Below, one piece after another: positions 59,429 through 64,000 of a stretch of 64,000 bases of DNA. The stretch is taken from the NCBI RefSeq assembly GCF_002844195.1, contig NZ_PEND01000004.1, positions 310,001 to 374,000 of the forward strand, read 5' to 3'. A program made the translations under genes and the position numbers. Position 1 is the stretch's first letter. Every line of letters begins with the position of its first letter. Source of the DNA: Halegenticoccus soli. GTDB taxonomy: Archaea > Halobacteriota > Halobacteria > Halobacteriales > Haloferacaceae. The notes beneath the pieces are model-generated. The model was not told the DNA's origin, searched no databases, and saw nothing but the letters and a program-made list of their open reading frames with translations.

Positions 59429-59588
59429 CCGTATCGGAACCGGAGTCGCAACCGCGAGGTCGACCCACGCCGCGATCACAATCGATCGCGGTCGGCCCGC
59501 GACCGCGCCGGCGAGACCCGGCGGGGCCGACCCCGCGCCGCGCGGCCGAACCGCAGGGCGTTTACGTCCATTCGCCGTACACCGCCCG

Positions 59589-60299
59589 ATGACCGACGAC
59601 TGGGTGTGTCTCTTTTCCGGCGGGAAGGACTCCTCGTGGGCGCTGTACCGGGCACTCGAATCGGGACTGGACGTGGCGCGGCTCCTGACCGTCCACCCCG
59701 CCGGCGACTCGTACATGTACCACGTCCCCGCGACCCGCCTCGCGCGCCTCGCGGCCGAGAGCATCGGAATCGAACTCGTCGAGGTGGAACCGGCCGACTT
59801 CGGCGCCGAGGCGGCGACCGACTCCGGCGAGCAGGGCGACGCCGAACTCGAACCTATGGAGGCCGCGTTGCTCGATCTGCGGGAGGATATCGACCTCGCG
59901 GGCGTCGTCGCGGGCGCGGTCGAGAGCGAGTTCCAGACGGACCGCATCCGGGGAATGTGCGACCGACTCGGCGTCGAGCTGTTCGCGCCGCTGTGGCGGG
60001 AGGACCCCCGAGAGCTCGCCGACGCGATGCTCGACGCGGGATTCGAAATCAGGATCATCCAGGTCGCCGCGGCCGGCCTCGACGAATCGTGGCTCGGCCG
60101 GAGACTCGACGCCGACGCCATCGCGGACCTGGAGGAGCTGCACGAGCGGTACGGCGTCCACCTCCTCGGCGAGGGTGGGGAGTTCGAGACGCTGGTGACG
60201 GACGGGCCGCACATGTCCCGGCCGATCGAGTTGGCGTACGAGACGGAGTGGGACGGGACGCGGGGGCGAGTGCGGATCACCGACGCTCGACTGGGGTGA
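59589..60299 (+). CDS. dph6: Dph6-type diphthine-ammonia ligase
   Basis: A 236-residue adenine nucleotide alpha-hydrolase. PP-loop CLFSGGKDSSWALYRALESG at the N-terminus, VVAGAVESEFQTDRIRGMCD and LFAPLWREDPRELADAMLDA in the middle, and GEGGEFETLVTDGP at the end are the Dph6 family blocks. It makes the final amidation of diphthamide on elongation factor 2. The last 50 bases are duplicated downstream (60504-60553), where the copy continues to a slightly different end (ARLGER instead of ARLG). Confidence 0.92.
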   Translation: MTDDWVCLFSGGKDSSWALYRALESGLDVARLLTVHPAGDSYMYHVPATRLARLAAESIGIELVEVEPADFGAEAATDSGEQGDAELEPMEAALLDLREDIDLAGVVAGAVESEFQTDRIRGMCDRLGVELFAPLWREDPRELADAMLDAGFEIRIIQVAAAGLDESWLGRRLDADAIADLEELHERYGVHLLGEGGEFETLVTDGPHMSRPIELAYETEWDGTRGRVRITDARLG

Positions 60300-60553
60300 G
60301 TCACGTGCCGTTGGAGGGGTTCGGAACCGTGAGCGCCGGTCGGCCCGAACGGGACGAGGATCCCCCGGAGTGCGCGTGAGCGCGGCGAACGAGCACGCGA
60401 GACGGCGACGCCGTCTCGGAGGGGGTGACGACGGCTTTTGATGCAGCTTTTGCCAGCGAGTGAGCGCCGGTTCACCCGCGCGAACGAGCGCGGCAAAAGG
60501 TGCTACGAGACGGAGTGGGACGGGACGCGGGGGCGAGTGCGGATCACCGACGC
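60237..60553 (+). repeat. 50-bp direct repeat of the dph6 3' end flanking a REP-like element
   Basis: Bases 60237-60286 are repeated exactly at 60504-60553. The 217-base segment between holds a perfect palindrome GAGACGGCGACGCCGTCTC (60399-60417). It also holds a longer imperfect hairpin whose arms are GCAGCTTTTGCC (60443-60454) and GGCAAAAGGTGC (60492-60503). The second dph6 copy begins at the base after the right arm. Hairpins of this kind recur at gene ends in haloarchaea as I recall. Confidence 0.8.
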
Positions 60554-60614
60554 GCGGCTCGGGGAGCGATAAGACGGGCGGAGCGGAGAAGCGATCGGCC
60601 TGCGGGCGCCGCGT

Positions 60615-61601
60615 TCAGGACAGCTGTTCGGGCTGGTCTTCCTGGGTGATCCTCGTGTGCGCGCCGATGAGCGCCCCGGCGAAGTCGAGGCCCTCGATTC
60701 GGGTCTCGCGGTCGATGATCGACCGGCGGATGTCCGAGTCGCGGATGGACGTGTCGGGGAAGACCACGGTCTGTTCGAGGTGCGAGTTGACCACCTCCGC
60801 GCCGGCCATCACGTGGACGTTGTCGCCGAGCTCGGAGTTCTCGACGGTCGCCGTCTCGTGGACGTAGTTCTCGCCGTCGAGCTTCCAGCTGATCGCGTCG
60901 AGGTAGCTCTCCGGCGTCCCGATGTCGAACCAGGCGCCGTCGAAGGTGTAGGCGTGGACCGCCTCGCGCCCCTGGAGCCACTGGATGAACCAGCCCGGCT
61001 CGTCGGGGTTGTTGTCGGCGGCGAGGTACTCGTCGAACAGGGGGAGCGTGTCGGCCGGGAAGGCGTAGCAGGCGATGGAGACGAGCGTGCTCTTCGGGTT
61101 GTCCGGCTTCTCCTGGAAGTCGACCACGCGCTCGCCGTCGAGTTCGACGAGCCCGTAGGACTTCGCCCGCTGGTACGATCCGACGTCGTACGCCGCCAGC
61201 GTCGGGGTCCCCTTGTCCTTGAAGTAGTCGACGAAGTCGGACATCGGGAAGCTGAGGAGGTTGTCCCCGGCGACGACGAGGAGGTCCTCCTCCACATCCT
61301 CGCGGTCTATGAGCTGCGCGAGCGCGCCGACGACGCCGAATTTCTCCTCCTCCTCGGTGGTCTCCTCGACCGACAGCGTCGGCTTCTCGAAGCCCGACTC
61401 CGAGAGGTAGCGCTCGAAGTCCTCCGCGAAGGCCTCGTTCGTGCTGACGTACACCTCGGAGATCCGCTCGTCCGACTCCAGCTCGTCGAAGATGATGTCG
61501 ATGACCGTGTCCTCTCCCACGGGGAGGAGCATCTTCGGGCGGTTTTTCGTGATCGGCCACAGCCTGGTCGCGTAGCCTCCTGCGAGGACAACCGCTTTCA
61601 T
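60615..61601 (-). CDS. sugar-1-phosphate nucleotidyltransferase
   Basis: A 328-residue protein. N-terminal nucleotidyltransferase domain: AVVLAGGYATRLWPITKNRP (signature and substrate loop), DLLVVAGDNLL and WFDIGTPESYLDAISW. C-terminal left-handed beta-helix repeats (VENSELGDNVHVMAGAEVVN, RRSIIDRETRIEG). It activates a sugar phosphate (glucose-1-phosphate type) to UDP- or dTDP-sugar for glycosylation; similar to AglF-type enzymes. ATG 61601; the upstream open frame runs against a neighbouring gene. Confidence 0.92.
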   Translation of the reverse strand: MKAVVLAGGYATRLWPITKNRPKMLLPVGEDTVIDIIFDELESDERISEVYVSTNEAFAEDFERYLSESGFEKPTLSVEETTEEEEKFGVVGALAQLIDREDVEEDLLVVAGDNLLSFPMSDFVDYFKDKGTPTLAAYDVGSYQRAKSYGLVELDGERVVDFQEKPDNPKSTLVSIACYAFPADTLPLFDEYLAADNNPDEPGWFIQWLQGREAVHAYTFDGAWFDIGTPESYLDAISWKLDGENYVHETATVENSELGDNVHVMAGAEVVNSHLEQTVVFPDTSIRDSDIRRSIIDRETRIEGLDFAGALIGAHTRITQEDQPEQLS

Positions 61602-61703
61602 ACCTCCACACTCCCGCCCCGACGGTAAGGTTTTTTCCCCTCCTGTCTTCCTTTCAGTCAGATAAGCGAAACTCGTTTTTCGACCCCCGACGAACGGGCG
61701 ACC

Positions 61704-61994
61704 ATGACGACTACCGACGCGACGACTCGTCAGCGCCTCGCCGACGCGCTCCGCGAGGGACCGGCGACCGCGAGCGCGCTCTCGCGGTCGGTCGGCGTCC
61801 CCCGCTCCGTCGTCTACGACCACCTGCGGCACGTCGCCAGGTCGCTCGACGGGACCGACGAACGGTTCCTCGTCGCGCCGCCGGAGTGCGCCGACTGTGG
61901 GTTCAACGACTACGAAGACCCGGTCAACTACCCCTCGCGCTGCCCGGAGTGCCGGAGCGAGAACGTCGAGGAGGCCGCGTTCAAAATCGAGTAG
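61704..61994 (+). CDS. HTH protein with C-terminal zinc ribbon
   Basis: A 96-residue protein. The winged helix TTRQRLADALREGPATASAL, SRSVGVPRSVVYDHLRHVAR is followed by a zinc ribbon CADCGF and CPECRS. Haloarchaeal transcription regulators of this type are common. It has its own TATA-like element (AACTCGTTTTTCG) about 30 bases upstream and is divergent from the nucleotidyltransferase gene. Confidence 0.88.
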   Translation: MTTTDATTRQRLADALREGPATASALSRSVGVPRSVVYDHLRHVARSLDGTDERFLVAPPECADCGFNDYEDPVNYPSRCPECRSENVEEAAFKIE

Positions 61995-62050
61995 CTGCGG
62001 ATCGAGGTCAGTCGCGGTGCGCCTCCGCCTCGGACCGCGGTGGCGTCGCC

Positions 62051-62746
62051 CTACTTGGCGGGCGCTTCGATCCCCAACTCTTCGAGCAGCGTCTCCGCGG
62101 CCGCCCGCGACGACTCCGGACCGCGACCCGTGATGAGGTCGCCGTCGACGGTGACGCTCGTGTCCGAATCGAGTTCGGCGTCCCAGTTGCCGCCGGCGGC
62201 CTTCACCTCGTCTTCGACCCAGTAGGGGAGCTTCCGACCGTCGGGCATCCGGTCGTTCTCGTCGACGATCTCCTCCTCCCACTCGTTCGGGAAGCCCGTG
62301 ACGTCCCGCTCGGAGACCACGTACTTGCCCTCCTCAGTGTGGGTGAACCCGAGGATCCCGACGGCGTGACAGAGGATCAGCGCCTTCCCCTCGTCGCCGG
62401 AGACGGCGTCCGCGACCAGCTTCCGCGCGTGGCGGTCCTGGTTGACGTCCCACTCGGTGCCGTGGCCGCCGGGGAGGACGACCGCGTCGTAGTCGGCGGC
62501 GTCGACCGTGGCGATCGGAACCGGGTCGTTCAGCCGCTCGTCGTTCTCGTGCACCTCCCGAACGCGCTCGGCGGTCTCCTCGCCGACGGTGTCGGGATCT
62601 ATCGAGCGCTCGTCGACGACCGGCGGCGACCCGCTCGGGGTGGCGACCGTGATGTCGAACCCGGCCTCGTCGAGCGTCGTGAGCGGCTCGACGCACTCTT
62701 CCCCCCAGTACCCCTCCTCGCTGACGACGAACAGTGCTGACGGCAT
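62051..62746 (-). CDS. DJ-1/PfpI family protein (type 1 glutamine amidotransferase-like)
   Basis: A 231-residue protein: ALFVVSEEGYWGEECVEPLT, ADYDAVVLPGGHGTEWDVNQ and nucleophile elbow ILCHAVGILGF with Cys. The segment with the catalytic Glu (EEGYWGEEC) and the length suggest the Hsp31/HchA-like branch with possible glyoxalase III or deglycase activity. ATG 62746 gives the normal N-terminus; the longer frame upstream is non-halophilic. Confidence 0.9.
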   Translation of the reverse strand: MPSALFVVSEEGYWGEECVEPLTTLDEAGFDITVATPSGSPPVVDERSIDPDTVGEETAERVREVHENDERLNDPVPIATVDAADYDAVVLPGGHGTEWDVNQDRHARKLVADAVSGDEGKALILCHAVGILGFTHTEEGKYVVSERDVTGFPNEWEEEIVDENDRMPDGRKLPYWVEDEVKAAGGNWDAELDSDTSVTVDGDLITGRGPESSRAAAETLLEELGIEAPAK

Positions 62747-62924
62747 ACCCGTACGTTCACGCCGGCCGCCGAAAAGGCTCACGCCCGCGGAAGGTGACGC
62801 GGGGCGGGTCGGACGCGGATCGGCGACAGGCAGGCGGCAGCGCGGCGGATCGCCGGTCGCGCGGGCGAAGAGCGGTCCGCGCGGGACGACCGACACCGCG
62901 ATGCTCGCGCGACCCGCTCAGCTC
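62747..62924. other. intergenic region, no gene seen
   Basis: About 180 bases between two minus-strand genes. It should hold the promoter of the DJ-1-like gene at its left edge. No repeat or RNA is convincing. Confidence 0.4.
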
Positions 62925-64000
62925 TCAATCTTCGCGTCCGGGCAGCGGCTCGACGCCCTCGGATCGCCGCGAGCCGTCCAGGAGGTGGCAGGTCGCGGAC
63001 CAGCCGTCGTCGACGGCCGCGGCCCGCGGTCGGCGGCGCTCGCAGGGCGTCGAGAACTCCTTGGCCAGGAGCGCCGCGGCCCTGTCGGAGTCGCCGTCGA
63101 CGACGAGCCCGAGCGCCTCGGAGAGGACCGCCTCGGCGCGCTCGTCGGTCAGCGCCTCCGGGAGGTCGAACGCCCGTCGGATCGCCGCGCGCGCCTCGTC
63201 GGGCGGCGTCCCGGTCGCGCGCGCTCCGTCGGTAGCCCCCGCCGTCGCGGTCGACTGCGCGGCCGCGAGGTCGAGCGCGGATTCGCGGCCGACCTCGCCG
63301 CGGTCGAGCTTCGCTCTCAGGTCCATCACGCGCCGCCAGTGGACCTGCTCGAACTCGTAGCCGTCGGGCTGTACGATCTCCGGACAGCGGGTGTGGAACC
63401 GACAGCCCGACGGGGGGTCCGAGGGGCTCGGCACGTCGCCGGTCAGCTCGATCCCCCGACCGCGCTCCCGCGGGTCGGGGGTCGGGATCGACGACAGGAG
63501 CGCCCGCGTGTACGGGTGCTGCGGGTCGGCGAACAGCCGCTCCGTCGGGCCGACCTCGACGATCTCGCCGAGGTACATCACGGCGACGCGGTCGCACACC
63601 TCGCGGACGACGCTGAGGTTGTGGCTGATGAACACGACCGCGAGGTCGAACTCCTCCTGGAGCCGGCGCATCAGCGCCAGGATCTCGGCCTGGATCGACA
63701 CGTCGAGCGCCGACACGGGCTCGTCGGCGACGATCAGGTCCGGGTTGAGCACGAGCGCCCGCGCCAGCCCGATCCGCTGTTTCTGCCCGCCGGAGAACTC
63801 GTGGGGGTACCGGTCGACGTCGTCCGCGGAGAGGCCGACCCGCTCCAGGAGGTCCTGCGCGATCCGCCGCCGCCGGTCCCGATCGCGCATCCCGTGGATC
63901 CGGAGCGGCTCCGCGACGGACTCGCCGACGCTCATCCGCGGGTCGAAGCTGGAGGTCGGATCCTGGAAGATCATCTGCGCGCGGCGGCGGAACCGCTTGA
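62925..64000 (-). CDS. oligopeptide/dipeptide ABC transporter ATP-binding protein (partial)
   Basis: The N-terminal part with Walker A lies beyond the window. Visible are the Q-loop [20 protein letters not shown], the signature [16 protein letters not shown], Walker [13 protein letters not shown] and the switch His [11 protein letters not shown]. The oligopeptide family C-terminal domain with Cys residues ([20 protein letters not shown]) follows. An extra haloarchaeal C-terminal extension of about 130 residues ends in [20 protein letters not shown] and more. It energises import of peptides or related solutes. Its partners are outside. Confidence 0.92.
   Translation of the reverse strand, partial: KRFRRRAQMIFQDPTSSFDPRMSVGESVAEPLRIHGMRDRDRRRRIAQDLLERVGLSADDVDRYPHEFSGGQKQRIGLARALVLNPDLIVADEPVSALDVSIQAEILALMRRLQEEFDLAVVFISHNLSVVREVCDRVAVMYLGEIVEVGPTERLFADPQHPYTRALLSSIPTPDPRERGRGIELTGDVPSPSDPPSGCRFHTRCPEIVQPDGYEFEQVHWRRVMDLRAKLDRGEVGRESALDLAAAQSTATAGATDGARATGTPPDEARAAIRRAFDLPEALTDERAEAVLSEALGLVVDGDSDRAAALLAKEFSTPCERRRPRAAAVDDGWSATCHLLDGSRRSEGVEPLPGRED

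Overview
The window is from a haloarchaeon (class Halobacteria). The DNA is GC-rich, the predicted proteins are acidic, and the gene content is haloarchaeal: a GvpFGHIJKLM/GvpAO gas vesicle cluster, an archaellum cluster with a fused ArlCDE, PsmA beside the RNase P proteins Rnp2 and Rnp3, Gdh-GfcR, HalX and bacterio-opsin-activator type regulators, and TATA boxes placed for leaderless transcripts. I do not assign a genus.

Left part (1-21,000): a type IV pilus-like ATPase/platform pair, a bat-type HTH regulator, a secreted beta-helix protein, tRNA-Arg(CCT), TatA, a BCP-type peroxiredoxin, an HD-domain protein, a DUF488 protein and a large membrane protein. From about 15,480 to 17,693 lies an AT-richer island with a disrupted gene and a RHH/PIN toxin-antitoxin pair. 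It ends in three partial copies of the 3' end of the adjacent intact tRNA-Gly(TCC), the scar pattern of repeated integration. A FAD oxidoreductase and a receiver/HalX protein without its phosphoacceptor follow.

Middle part (19,881-35,700): a KaiC-like ATPase, a winged-helix regulator and a small membrane protein lead into the archaellum locus (archaellin, an unknown protein, ArlCDE, F, G, H, I, J). Three promoters here share a GATATTTTGG-N4-TAGGTTTAA type element. A RecA-fold protein with a broken P-loop and a Trm9-like methyltransferase follow. Next is a second pilus ATPase/platform pair, whose ATPase has an in-frame TGA exactly where its paralogue has Trp.

Right part (35,700-64,000): DUF5793, a UDG-family protein, an acyl-CoA synthetase, two MBL-fold hydrolases and a membrane DnaJ protein. 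The gas vesicle cluster holds the eight genes known to suffice for vesicles plus gvpH and gvpI, but no gvpC, N, D or E. Its M, J, I and O proteins are unusually long, and GvpO carries a Cys/His motif. Then come NRDE, psmA-rnp2-methyltransferase-rnp3, gdh-gfcR, a monothiol glutaredoxin, an FNT channel, two tandem PP-loop paralogues, a Dph6-type ligase with a duplicated 3' tail around a REP-like hairpin, a nucleotidyltransferase, a DJ-1/PfpI protein and a partial oligopeptide ABC ATPase.

Three separate type IV-filament engines (two pilus pairs plus ArlI/J) lie within 35 kb. No CRISPR array, rRNA, integrase or transposase was seen.
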